From Amphiura filiformis (taxonomy: Eukaryota > Echinodermata > Ophiuroidea > Amphilepidida > Amphiuridae): a stretch of DNA of 64,000 nt. The DNA lies in contig NC_092637.1 of assembly GCF_039555335.1 (NCBI RefSeq), positions 40,512,526-40,576,525 on the forward strand. The letters are read 5' to 3'. Within the stretch, counting starts at the first letter, position 1, and each line of letters opens with the position of its first letter. Under the pieces are notes generated by a model, which searched no databases, had not been told where the DNA came from, and saw nothing but the letters and a program-made list of their open reading frames with translations. Of the stretch, positions 23,472-35,398 are shown piece after piece. Position numbers and translations under genes: made by a program.

Positions 23472-25896
23472 ATTTTACCCCCTACAAAACTCAAATTTTT
23501 AGTCTCCATGGCTATTTACGTAACCTGGAAATTAATTAACTTGGACTATGGGCCCTGTAGTTAGAAGACTTAGAATTTGTGACAAACGGTAAGGACATGT
23601 GACATGTACCCGTAAACACTTCCGAGCGCGTGTGCGTACCCATAAACATTCGCAAACGCATATGGTACCCATACAGAGTTGCGCGCTCGTTAGAACATGC
23701 AAACACTTGCGCGCGCCTGTATAGACCTTTTTCCCTCTTTCCCATCATGCACTATTCCAGGGGGTATGAGTGTCGCAAAATACATCATCTCCCCGGGGGA
23801 GTACAGAGTTATGTTCATCACATTCTGGAATACGGACATTTCGACTGGTGCCTTCATCACAAAAAAGGAATCCCCGATAATGATGATAATGGCGCCACGG
23901 TCACTAATACCTTTCGGGGCAAAAACAACATTTCTATGCCTTATGGACATGGTGTATTCACCCAAAAAAGTTTCCTGTTATTGAAACCTAACTTTGCATA
24001 CATTTTATAGACCTAATGGTGAAAAACTGATGACGGGACACGCAGTGATATTTTACCGGCGTCCGTTTCACTTTTTTTTCGGAGTTGAAAATAAAACGAA
24101 CACAAAATCTCTTACACAGATGTTCTGCATCGCTCCGTAACTGCATCACTCGTGTATTCAATAATTGCATAATTAGTAACATCGATGGCCTTTACGATAA
24201 TCCGCATGGAATCAGTATGCCCATATTAAGACAAAATAATTGCAAAGGCCTGGCAAAGACCATCGGATGCACACGATCTATGAGGTTGATGAACTACGTC
24301 ATACCCCCTGGAATAGTGCATTGTGGGATAGAGGGAAAAAGGTCTATACCCGCAAACACGTGCGCGGATGTATGCCTACCCGCAAACATTTGCACGCGTG
24401 CCTGCATACCCGCACATACTTGCAAACTCGCTCGCGTGTACCCGCAAATACTTGCGAGTTTGTACGGTTGCGTACCCGCAAACACTTGCACGCACACATG
24501 CGAACCCGCAAACCCTTGCACGCGTGCATGCATACCCGTAAACGCTTGCGAGCGTACCCATTGACACTTGCGCTTACGTGCTTACTCATAAATACTTTCG
24601 CACATCATAGGCGAGCATGGACACACATTAAAATGTAATTTACCATAACTTCACAAATGCATTATGGGGAATCTTTGAAATACGCATTAGGATTCCCCAC
24701 AAAATGTATCATGGGAAGGCGTGATTTTCTGATATCTAAATAGTATTATAATAGGACTGTCATGCAATTCGTATTACTTCAACTTCCTACCTAAAAATCT
24801 GATTTGAGAGTAAATAATCAAGTCAGATTGCTTGTGGATATGGTAGTAGCAGGCCTCATATTTTTGCTTGTGTATTTATGGGTAGTGGCAGAGGCCGCTA
24901 CTAGAGCTAATCAGAACTACAATCAAAGAAATATTAATTTGTTTTTAAGTTGGCACACTTTGACAATATGTTGGAACTCTTCATTGCTGCTCTGAGAGTT
25001 CAGTGAAATTAGTATAACTATGTTTGATGAGAAGTACAAACCTTCCCCCTTTTCCCTCTCCTCCCCCATTCCCCTTCAACCAATGTTGGGGGGGGGGGGG
25101 GGGGCCGGGGCCCCCCATGCCAAAATTGCTTTCATCAACATTGAATTAGGGAGAGGGCAGCGATTTATAGTTATTATGCCAGAGTGTGCCATAATTAAAT
25201 TCGTTGATTGTAGCTATCACAACAACTTATTTGGCAGATTTCCGACTTTAGATTTCCGGTCATTAGATTTGACTACTCCGTAATTGGAATTACTTACCAA
25301 GACCATTAACATGGTCAGCAGAATGGTGTAATATATTTCTGCATATTATCAAATTCTTTTACTTTACATCTACTGGGTTGAAGTGCTGAATCAATCTCTC
25401 CACATTCCAGGCATAAATTAAAAAAAACTCCCTCCACACACAACCAAAAGCTCTGAACAAGTCCAACATCAAGCAAACCAAAGTAATGTTCTCAACATCG
25501 TGCTACAAAATTCACCGACCAAGGTTATACCGCAAAGGTTTGTCATGCGCTTGATTTCAGAGGGGCGTAAGTTCATAACAGAAACAGCCTTGCTGAGAAT
25601 GAAAAGGCATATCGGGATGCACTTATAATTCGCTGTTGTAGTGCACGTTAGTAACCATTGGTTACTGCTCCAAGCCTGGGCTCATACACCTGTTCCAAAT
25701 TTTGATATGCCATAGGCTTTGTGTTGTGATCATTTCGATCAGTGGTTCGTAACAAAGAAAGCGTGATCCAGTTGACCTAGCAACGGTCATATTCTAACAT
25801 GCACTACGACAGAGAATAGATTAGACAGAGTGCGAAGAGGCGTTCACTGCTAACGCCATACGGGTTACGTATTACGACATTGTGCGGTAGAACGTC
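23472..25896. repeat. 2.42-kb tandem duplication, unit 2
   Basis: Direct copy of the preceding unit, ending TGCGGTAGAACGTCAT where the next sequence diverges. The G run here (25088-25104) is longer than in unit 1. High similarity means either a recent duplication or two haplotypes joined in assembly. Confidence 0.93.
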
Positions 25897-26224
25897 ATGG
25901 TGCCATTCACATCCAAACTAGTCTCCTACACATCCAGTTTGTGTCGGTCCTAACGCTCGTCGTTCTTAGTATGTTCGTATGACCAAGTTTCAAACAGTGA
26001 GCCGAGGTGGGGCTTTTTAAACTTGCTGCTTTCTTTACGTTGTCAACGTTTTTTTGGTAGATTTCCTTTCCTCCAAGCTTGAAAAGTCATCCGGTTACGA
26101 AGTACTCTATAAGACGAATAAAGCGAAAAATAGAAGTTTGAATAATATTATCCTTGATTTATGACAATAAAAAATACGAGTAGGCCTATATGTAGCTACA
26201 AAATACCGTCAGCGTTTCCAACAA
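25897..26224. other. Non-coding stretch
   Basis: No gene or repeat was recognised between the duplication and the next inverted-repeat element. Confidence 0.4.
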
Positions 26225-27548
26225 GTTATAACCATGGAGGTATATAAATAAATGGAGAATGATCGCCAGAATTCTAATCTCCTAAGTGGAGATTATCCCG
26301 TTACCTCTATTCAATGAGTCACCAAACTTGAATTGACCAGCCACTTCAGCCAAGCTATTCATCTCCACGATGGTTATGAGCCTCTACCATGGTTCATTGA
26401 TTGTCACTCCCAAAATTTCCTCATAGGAATTGACCCTACATTGACCCGTACCGGAAGCCTTGTAAAAGAGACTGTATAATGACGTCAGCTAGTCAATCAG
26501 CTAGTTCAAAGTCACCAGTTTTGATAGCTTATAGTTTCAATGTATGATCGTGCGAAAACCCGAAGAAATTCGGATGTTCTGTTCTCAAGTTATGAAACTG
26601 TTTTCTACACTAGTTGTGCCGTAACTTGACAAATATACTTAGTTTTCATGTTCATATATCAAGCTTTTAAGGGGTCTGAGGGAGTTCAAATATAGTGCAA
26701 ATGAAAGCAAAACGTTTTTACCTTCCGATTGTGAAACAATTATGTTGGGCCAATTTGGGCCATTTGAGTTACGAGCGAGCAAAATTTACCGGAAGTACTT
26801 CGGAATTCAAGCAAAAGTGATGATCAGACAATCTTTTCTAGAGAGAAATTGATTTACATAATATATTATAGGCCCTATATACTTTGTTTAAACAGTTTCT
26901 CATAGTTTAGTGTATGATAATCGTGATTTTGGTTGAAGCTTCGGGTCAAATTGATTGAGTGCCATGACGGATATGTCATGTTATTTTTTTTAAACTTTTA
27001 ATTCTGTAGGCCTATTGTCATGAAATCGTATACGCCGCCTAAATCATCATCATTAAACTTCTCATTGTATAATAAATAATTATCAGTATTTAGGCCTAAA
27101 TGATTATTAATATTATTAGGAGGCTATCATTTTCTTTGGAGGGAGGGGTTCCAAATATACGGGGGGTCATAACTTTTTGGAAAAAATGTCATAATTCAAT
27201 TTTTCATGACCAAAATGTAGGGAGTCACAAGATGACAACAGATAAGGTGTTTCTTTTTCAAAAGACTGATTTCTTGATGCAATTTAAGCACTCAATTTTT
27301 GGCGAAAATGAGATTTTGATATCAAAATTTTATGAAACATGAGCACTTAATTTCCAATAAGTATAAACTTCATTTTACCCCCATTGAAATCAATGGCCAG
27401 TGAAACAGACTTCACAATGTAATCAGCTTAGCATAATCAATATAAACCTGAAATTGCCTATTCAACAATAATTGGTCATAACCAACGTAGTACAAAAGAG
27501 GCTTGGCTGGATCATTCTCCATTTATTTATATACCTCCATGTTATAAC
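26225..27548. mobile_element. Interval bounded by a 40-bp inverted repeat
   Basis: The left end (26225-26266) reads GTTATAACCATGGAGG then TATATAAATAAATGGAGAAT. The right end (27508-27548) is its inverse complement apart from one missing base. The 1.3 kb between has no transposase-like open frame. The ends look like terminal inverted repeats of a non-autonomous element; no target duplication was found. Confidence 0.55.
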
Positions 27549-27552
27549 GTTA

Positions 27553-28040
27553 TCTAGTTGGATATCTCTATTGAGCGGCGGTTGTTGGCGGTCTTTCACG
27601 GTTCGTGGTATTCCTTTATTCTTCAAGCCCTGTCCTCTATCGGGGCTAATTTATTGTTTAAGCTTGTTGGATATCCATATTTCGCGGTGTGTGGTTCTTT
27701 GTAGCCCTGTGGGGCAATCTAGTTGGATATCCAAATTTCGCCGTTTGTGGTTCTTTGTAGCCCTGCAGGCAATCTAGTTGGATATCTCTATTGAGCGGCG
27801 GTTGTTGGAGCTCTTTCGCGGTTCGTGGTTATAATTTTCCTTATCCTTCAAGCCTTGCCCTCTATCGAGGGCTAATTTATTGTTAGAACTTGTTGGACAT
27901 CCATATTTCACGGTGTGTGGTTCTTTATAGCCCTGCGGGGCAATCTAGTTGGATATCCAAATTTCGCGGTTTGTGGTTCTTTGTATCCCTGCAGGGCAAT
28001 CTAGTTGGATATCCCTATTGAGCGGCGGTTGTCGGCGGTC
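27553..28040. repeat. Higher-order tandem repeat, period about 220-227 bp
   Basis: TCTAGTTGGATATC followed by CTATTGAGCGGCGGTTGT begins at 27553, 27773 and 28000. Each large unit contains three related subunits of about 50-100 bp starting TTGGATATCC, each with a GTGGTTCTTTGTAGCCCTG tail. This is a nested (subunit within unit) tandem structure. Confidence 0.85.
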
Positions 28041-28099
28041 TTTTGAGATTTAATTTTCCCTTTAATTTCGGGTGCCCCCTCCTCTACATCCCGAGGATG

Positions 28100-28440
28100 C
28101 TTTTCAATAATTTAAATTATACGGTGTCAAAAATTACTATTCCTTGGTATGATAATTTATCTTACCATGTTGACTTATATTGTTTGTTAAGTCAACTGGA
28201 CGTGACAAAATATCCTGCTATGTAGACATTAATTTGTTGCTAAATTGACTTGGCATAATAATTTATTTCGCGAAGACGACATCCATTTTTGGTATGTCGA
28301 CTTAGCATGATAATTTATCTTGCCATGTTGAATTGTTTGTTCAGTTGTCTTGGCGAGATATTTTATATCGTCATGTTGACATAATGCTGATAATAAGTCG
28401 ACATGGCAAGATAATTATCTTGTCAAGTTGTGTCACATAG
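28100..28440. repeat. Degenerate AT-rich repeat with a 36-bp palindrome
   Basis: Phrases such as GATAATTTATCTTGCCATGTTGA recur about four times in loose register. At about 28402-28437 an almost perfect palindrome reads GTCGACATGGCAAGATAA and then TTATCTTGTCAAGTTG. Non-coding. Confidence 0.65.
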
Positions 28441-28942
28441 ACGCTTCCGTACTATATATGCTTGATAAATGTTATTTGGATATTATTTTTTCCTGCTGGC
28501 CTTCCATACTAGCGGAACAATTTTCCACACCTACAGAGTGTTTGTAATCAACCTACCGGGACGGTATGACAATTGTCATGTTCTACGATAGCTAAAGATG
28601 ACAGCGAGTCAGGTCTCTAAATCGATTCAACAACCATTCATACATATCACAATCATGTTTTATTGTCCTATTATCATGCGAATTTGCCCGTGGTAGGACA
28701 AAATATATTTAAATGAGAATAACAATGAGTAACGTCGTATTGCATACCCTATAATACCTGATCTAGTTTCTTGTGTTATTCAGATTTCTTTTGATCCTTG
28801 ATGGTGTTGTATCACACTATGCTGTGTTTTTAAATAGGCCCTTAACACAACAAACAATTTCCCTGAGAATCAAACAACTTGCTTTAATAAAAAATAATAA
28901 TATCACAATAGCACTGGATGTTTAAAATTATGTTATCCTTGA
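28441..28942. other. Non-coding stretch
   Basis: AT-rich. No gene, RNA or repeat was supported. Confidence 0.4.
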
Positions 28943-29314
28943 TTAAGGTTATTAATTATTTTAAACTGTTGTGATTTGGTAGTTCACAGCATCTTACGAA
29001 TGGTAGTGAGCTTTGGAAAAAAGTGCATTGCTCAATTCATAGCGAGCATGTAGAAGAATTAAAATATCACAGATATATTTTTATAGGTGCTGCGGTTCTT
29101 GAGTTACGTTGTGAAGAGGGCTGAAACAACAACACTTTTGTAAAACGTACATAAATCATTAACATCAATAAATTAGGCAAGTTTTCAAAGTATACGATTT
29201 GTAGAATGAACTTTTGCAAAACATCAATGTGTTAATTTTCAATAATATATTGATGTAGATAATGAAAATTGATTTTTAGGTTGCTTCGACCAACAATACC
29301 TCGTCTACCCTTAA
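28943..29314 (+). repeat. TTAA-bounded dispersed repeat, copy 2 of 3
   Basis: TTAAGGTTATTAATTATTTT at the start and CTCGTCTACCCTTAA at the end, closely matching the copy at 42345-42715. Exact TTAA on both sides fits a TTAA target duplication. Confidence 0.85.
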
Positions 29315-29362
29315 TGACAATAAATTGTTTAATAAAACATTGAAAAAAAATCACTGTGAGTT

Positions 29363-29430
29363 GGTCACCCGGTTTCGAACTCGGGATAGCGTATCTGGAG
29401 TCAAGCGCCCTAACCATTAGTCCACGGGCC
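29363..29430 (-). tRNA. tRNA-like sequence (Trp-type anticodon), probably a pseudogene or SINE head
   Basis: The minus strand carries an A-box-like TGGACTAATGGTTAGGGCG, an anticodon-loop-like ACTCCAGAT (CCA would be Trp) and a B-box-like GAGTTCGAAACC at good spacing. The anticodon stem pairs poorly and the acceptor ends (GGCCCGT, GGTGACC) pair only partly, so a working tRNA is unlikely. A tRNA pseudogene or a tRNA-derived SINE head is more likely. An A-rich stretch follows it on the minus strand. Confidence 0.55.
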
Positions 29431-30055
29431 TCTGCTGTAAATTACTGTGTCGAAATACAGCATTTATTATATAAATGGATGCGTCGTCCGATAAGAACAA
29501 AAGAATTGTGAAAAACTTGATTTTTTTGGCGAATGGGGCTCAGAATTTGTATGTAGGGTATCTCAGAAACTTCTAGGGTATATTTGGAAGTGAATCTGAA
29601 AAAGTAGTGTGAAGGTGATAACCAGGTAGACCTGTAGCAGTGTCTAAAAATTCTGGATCAGTATGATTTGCAACTAATTTTCGCTATGAAATACCGCGTG
29701 AAATGGAAGCAAACATATTTGTTTATTACGAACAATGATTGACTGTAGGATTGGTGGCCCTTTTGAAATTAATGAGTTGTCAAGATATTACACCTGGGAC
29801 TGTAAATAACATTTAGCATGGTTTTAGATACATTTTGTACCCAGCGAAAAATAACATCGAACAATAGAAGTCAAGTGTTTTAATGTTAGGTGTAAATATA
29901 GTCTCGAGGGAGCATCTGTTATTAGTCTTCTTTATCCGTCTTTTTTTTTAAAAACTTGCTGGTCACGGCTACCGCGTGACTCTAATATTTGAGTTTTGCG
30001 GGATCATTGGAAAAATAGTAGGTATATTGTTCACACGTGTATGATATGTGTACTA
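29431..30055. other. Non-coding stretch
   Basis: No supported gene or repeat. Confidence 0.4.
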
Positions 30056-30242
30056 CACAGCAAACACAAACATATTACTGAAAACGGGAAATGTCGGGTC
30101 AACGGATATGTGAGGATCAATGGTATAAAAGGTTTTAATAACATTCAAAAAACATTTTGTTCAAAACTTGCTGCAAAACATTCTAACATAATAGACTTAA
30201 GTACACACAATGTTTGGCAAATGATATTTTACTATAGCATTA
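30056..30242. mobile_element. Degenerate fragment of the CCCAGCAAACAC-type MITE
   Basis: Starts CAGCAAACACAAAC, has AATGTCGGGT and AAAAGGTTTTAATAACATT, and ends TACTATAGCATTAT. This matches the order of motifs in 20329-20900. It stops exactly where the long-TIR element begins, so it was truncated or interrupted by it. Confidence 0.6.
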
Positions 30243-31928
30243 TCAGTTGCCAGAAGTTCAAAATGGCCGCCAAAATGACGTCATTTTGCTCATTTTGACA
30301 GATACATGGCTACAAATATGTATTTATCTATGTTTTGATGTTGGGTGAACACAAATTAGACACTTTTAACATAATTAGCAGTACCATACACGAATTATGA
30401 GTTGCCAGCATTTAAATATCATCCAATTGTGTTGACAAAAAATGCTAAAATCTATTTCTCTAAGGAGTAGAAATATAAACAGGATTAGTTCACGTGTGCT
30501 TATATGGTTTGTCATTGCATTTGTAATTTCTACTGTGAGCAACCTGCATTTTGTATTTTACACCAGGATATTTTTCAACAAAACATCAATATCTACTGAC
30601 AAGTTTGATTCTGGATACACAGCATTTTGAATGGATTGTCTCGCACAAAAATTTCACCACTTTCTACAATGCGAACGTCACATTTAACAAATTCTGCTTC
30701 ATATTCTAGATTTTTCACTTTTGTCGACACGGCTGTCTCTGTCATCTATTCTCAGGAGATCCATCAATGGGAAAATGAAAGCACCAATCAGCTGAGAATA
30801 GTTTTCAATGCAGGAACCAATCGTTCTGTATGTATGTGGACACCGTCTGCCAAAAAAGAAGTCTATGATGGACACTGCTGACGACACATGAATTCCTTCG
30901 CAGCCTCAGCAATCCTACCAAATCTATTTGATATGAACCCTTTGAAGCCAGTATGGTCGATACCTTGTGTCTCCATCCATGAAGTTTATTCATTGCAGAG
31001 GGATATGAAGTGAGCTGCATGACTTGGAAATAGTAGCTTCGAAATCGCAATGATGAGGGCCTATGTATAGACACTAGATCCAGGTGAGGTGAACACTTTC
31101 TCTACGGCAGTTATGTTTGGCAGCTTCTGAACTCCAATTTTCTGTTCAATGTTTCTGAGACTTTATCAGCTGCATGATCTGCGCATTGTGGTGGGTCCAC
31201 GTCGATCAGTTTAAACCCGTCAGACATTCACAACACTTATTAGCAATGCTGATAAATGCCAAAAATGGAAATGAGAAGTTCTGACAGTGTTTCAGATGTT
31301 AAGGAGATATAGTCCAATTACCCGCAGACGGTTATAATATCAAAGCGACTAACCCACGTGAAGAAAACAGAACTGAAAATAAGGAAATATAGAACCATGC
31401 AACTTCTAACACACGATGCTAGCAAAATTGTCTATCTCAGGGTTACAGTAGCCCTAGATATTCATCAAATGTGACCAGTGAAAGTCGACAGTAGATTCAA
31501 ATGGTGAAATTTTCGTGTGAAGAACTGTGACAATCCATTCAAAATGCAAAGAAACCAGAATCAAACTTGTCAGCAGATATTGATGCTTTATCCTAGAAAA
31601 AATATCCTAGTCTAAAATACAAAATGTAGGTTGTTCTCAGTTTCTAGAAATTACAAATGCAATGACATGCCATGTAAACTAACCCTGCTTATATTTCTAC
31701 CGCTTCAGAAGTAGATTTGAGCAGTTTTCAACAAAATTGGATGATATTCAGTGCTGGCAACTCATTATTCGTATACAATACTGCTAATTATATTAAAAGT
31801 GTCTAATTTGTGTTCCCCTACATCAAAACATAGGTACAGACATATTGGTAGCCATGTATCTGTCAATATATACTATTACAAGCAAAATGGCGTGAATTTG
31901 GCGGCCATTTTTAATTTCTGGCAACTGA
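30243..31928. mobile_element. Long-TIR foldback element, arms about 420 bp
   Basis: The left arm 30243-30665 is the inverse complement of the right arm, about 31490-31928, at high similarity. Both start CAGTTGCCAGAA at the outer tip, then AATGGCCGCCAAA, AACACAAATTAGACACTTTTA and TTTTGAATGGATTGTC. The middle (30666-31489) has broken minus-strand coding text such as MSDGFKLIDVDPPQCADH and NRFGRIAEAAKEF in different frames. This may be transposase remains, but no family is identified. The right arm runs directly into tandem subrepeats. Confidence 0.75.
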
Positions 31929-32240
31929 CAACTCGTACATGGTACTCCAAATCTTCTTTGTGCTCCCAAATCCAAAAACATATTTAAAAAAATACCTATT
32001 TGAAGCCATGTATATATTAAAATATGCTACAAGCAAAATGACGTCATTTTGGCGGCCATTTCGAATTTTTGGAGACTAAACTTGTACAGGGTACATATAA
32101 TCATCTCAAAAGTGTCAAACTTGTGTTCCCCAACCCAAAAAATATATAACAAGACACAAACGAGCTATGTATCTATTAAAATATGCTAAAAACAAGCAAA
32201 AAGATGTCATTTTGGTAGCCATTTTGAATTTTTGAATAGT
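31756..32240. repeat. Three tandem subrepeats (about 160 bp) at the right end of the foldback element
   Basis: CAAGCAAAATG followed by a GCGGCCATTTT-like core recurs near 31880, 32030 and 32195, with AAAAGTGTCTAATTTGTGTTC-like text between. The first unit belongs to the right arm; the left arm carries a single unit. Different subrepeat numbers at the two ends are a known feature of Foldback-type elements. Confidence 0.7.
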
Positions 32241-32364
32241 AGGGGTCAAACGTCATCGGAGGTCAAAAATTTTGGCGGAGTTTGTGTTCTACGGTAAATT
32301 TGGCCATAGAAACAACTCGTTTCATAAAAATTATGGTGATTCGCCCAACCCTTCTTACACTGTT

Positions 32365-32835
32365 TGAATTAATTCATATCTAAAACGAGAAATTAATTCT
32401 TGTTGTACACAATACGAGGAGAGAATAATAAAAAAATTTACACTTGGTTTCTACTTTTTGAATTAATTTATATCTAAAACGGAAGATAAATTCTTGTTGT
32501 ACACAATACGGGGAGAGAATATTAAATTTTTTACACTTGGTTTCTACTGTTTGAATTAATTTATATCTAAAACGGGAGATAAATTCTTGTTGTACACAAT
32601 ACGGGGAGAGAATATTAAATTTTTTACACTTGGTTTCTACTTTTTGAATTAATTTATATCTAAAACGGGAGACTAATTCTTCTTGTACACAATACAATGA
32701 GAGAATATTAAATATCTTACACTTGATTTCTACTTTTGAACTAATTTATTATCTAAAACGGAGATAAATTCTTTTTGTACACAATACGAGGCGAGAATAT
32801 TAAATATCTTACACTTGATTTCTACTTTTTGTATC
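32365..32835. repeat. 93-bp minisatellite, array B (five units)
   Basis: TCTAAAACG starts at 32379, 32473, 32566, 32659 and 32752 (steps of 94, 93, 93, 93). The motif order is the same as array A at 19675-19948, about 12.5 kb away. Confidence 0.92.
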
Positions 32836-34657
32836 TAGATCTGCTCCTGTCATAAATATTAATGCCGTAGAGTGAGTAATTAAACGAAGTATTAGAACAT
32901 GAAATCATTTTTTTACTTTAGCAATATAACGAGACATGACTATGTAGAAAACAATTTAATTTTATCTACTTCTGTTTGGTTTCTGCCTGTTTGCTTTGTT
33001 TGTTACCAAAAAAAAAATATCCCAAAGCCATTGGACACATAAACATGATGAAATGCTATTCAGCCTATAGATTTCATGTTTTCTTCTAACATCAGCCTCA
33101 TCAATATATGTGACGTGTTATGTCAAAAGGAGACACTTTTGGGCAGGATCATAAATGGAGAAATAGCCAAAAATCTGCCCGGGGTGATTTTTTCACAATT
33201 TTGGTTTATTGCACATTTATGATGTTATTAATGTTAAAAATATTGTCTGATAGTTTCAGACCAGAATATAATTGGCATCTTGTATTTTTGAGACATTTTT
33301 CAAGGTAATTCCTACTTCTCAACATTGTCAATAATATTTTTAAAGTCCGATATCTCTATTTCAAATTATATAATACCATAACTTACGAACTTAATATCTT
33401 TAGGAGTGTCCGATTTCATTGGGGAAAACAGCGTTGTGGACCAAAATATCTCTATATTTAAGATATGTAAAAACCTCAAAACTGCTACATTTATATTTAC
33501 AGCGTTGTCATGCGTTTGATGAATGTTCGCAAATATCCGTTTTAGGGATAAGTTTTAAACCATGCCAAAATCACATTTCATCCTATACCGGGATGCGATC
33601 AGAAAATTGGAATAAATATATGCCTTGGGAATTACCCTCCCCATCTTCCGGTTGAACAGCTTGTGTATAGAAGAATAATTAAACATTAACTATTCCCAGA
33701 ATTAAGGGATCGGATAGCAACTTGACCTATCAAATCCATTGATAAGTCAAGATCAATCAATGGATTTTGATCTTTTCAAAACCACCTGAGATATAGCAAA
33801 CTATTCTTTTTAAGTTTCAGTAAACGGAGCAATCTGAGGACTGTTTTCATTCTTGTCCACTCTGTAATTTTAATTTTGACATTTTAGTTTTTCTCCATAT
33901 AACCCTACAACTCAAGAACTGTGCATCGGAGATAGGTCAAACTAAACTTTCCTGGATCCTTATGACGTTTGGAATACTTTGAATGGGTGTTAACAAGAGT
34001 TGGCCAACTTTGAAAGCGCATCCCCTGCATAAAAGGTTTTGTGTGAGCTTTTAGGAGATGCATGGACGAGTGTGAAATGGATTATGTTGCAATTAGATTT
34101 CATAATTTGACTGGGCTATAGGCCTAGACTTATTATCCTGAATATTTCTGAATGTGGGGTCAAGGATTTTTTTTAAATGCCTTTTGGTGATTCAATTCAT
34201 CCCCTCCCTCATTTTACTCAATAATATAAATATTAAAATGACTCTAAATTTAAAGTATATTGAGCAGAAACTTCATATTTGCTATAGACAAAAATTCGGC
34301 ACGTGCGAAAATTAGTGTGGCCAATATAATATATTGTGTCATAAATAATCATGTCAATTCTTTATACTTCTTCATATGTATTAATGTATTACTATTTATA
34401 ATCTGGTCCCGTGACCAGTTTAATTTTATTGTGTCATAAATAATCATTTCAACTCTTCATAATCCAATACCCTGGCCATCATAAGGTGATTGCAGCATTA
34501 TCTGTCATATTATTTTCATGTCCACAATGGTCTTATCAGGGCCGCTAGTCATACTCCTTTACCAACTCCCTGCCTAGCTACCCTACCCATTGTCTCACAT
34601 TTCACTCTTATGTTGAAGATTTCCATTGATAACCCTAAATTTTGCCTTTCTATTTAG
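32836..34657. other. Non-coding stretch upstream of the candidate exon
   Basis: Contains a local direct repeat, TTGTGTCATAAATAATCAT, near 34332 and 34429, and a near-palindrome around AATCCATTGAT at 33736-33772. No exon could be supported here. Confidence 0.4.
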
Positions 34658-34946
34658 GTTTGAAACAGGCGTGTTCCAAACAGTGACATCTAACAGTGCC
34701 AAACGTACCCTTAACTCAGCAGAAATCGATTTGACGCTAACACCTGCTTCTTTTCGAGCTTCGTTCCCATCACTTGAAGTCATCGTCAAACGAGGACATA
34801 ATTTCTGCGGAAAGAAACAGCATCGTAACAATCAGAAGCATGTCACTCGATTATTTCCGGAATATACTTTATATAATTGCGTGCATCAATATCAAACTGA
34901 AGAGTCATCTCTAGTGAACTGTGCCTGCAGATCTGAAGCCAACTAG
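34658..34946 (+). CDS. Candidate terminal exon of an unidentified gene
   Basis: A pyrimidine-rich acceptor (TTTTGCCTTTCTATTTAG) precedes an open frame of 96 codons ending in TAG. The peptide begins FETGVFQTVTSNS, has a middle of mixed polar residues (LTLTPASFRASFP) and a cysteine-bearing tail (YNCVHQYQ, NCACRSEAN). Coding-like codon use and the good splice site are the only evidence. No matching upstream exon was found between 32.8 and 34.6 kb, and no family is recognised. It could be the last exon of a gene that starts before the BEL element, or a chance frame. It lies 450 bp before the receptor gene on the same strand but in a frame that stops first, so it is not a simple N-terminal extension of that gene. 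Confidence 0.35.
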
Positions 34947-35398
34947 GGCAAATCTAACAAGAAGCTCAGGTTTTTTTTCTCACACACATTAACATATGTT
35001 ATATGATTATGAAAGTGACACGTGTTGTATTTCATTATAATATTATCTTGTAGTCATTGTTATAATGTAATAATTTCGGAACACTTTTACTCATTGAGTT
35101 GAACAGTTGCTCATATATTTCTTATTGTAGAATAGTATAGCTTCTGTACTTTTTTTTTATCGCATATTGCTCTAAGCCAGGGTGCGATTGATATGCCTAT
35201 TTTGAAAAATTTAATAAATTAGGAAACACGTTATTGACGCCACTGAATTACAAACCATTTCAATCATTTTTAATTTTCAGATTTTACAAAATAAAACAGG
35301 TCTATAATTATTTTTCATTTTGGATTTGAACACGTAGCAAGCATCATTTTTTTTTTGAATTTGCAGCAAAGTGATGGGTTTTGGAGACTGAGATAAAA
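34947..35398 (+). promoter_or_regulatory. 5' flank of the LRR receptor gene
   Basis: 450 bp of AT-rich DNA. A possible acceptor, TTTTTTTTTTGAATTTGCAG, ends near 35366, so a 5' non-coding exon may be spliced to the coding exon. No TATA box was assigned. Confidence 0.35.

Noticed and set aside
29363-29430. Functional tRNA-Trp
   Set aside because: The anticodon stem is mostly mismatched and the acceptor ends pair poorly, so it is listed only as a tRNA-like sequence.
32380-32697. 105-codon minus-strand frame made of repeated YCVQQEFISRFRYK
   Set aside because: The 93-bp repeat length is divisible by three, so any open unit stays open. No ATG context or domain supports a gene.
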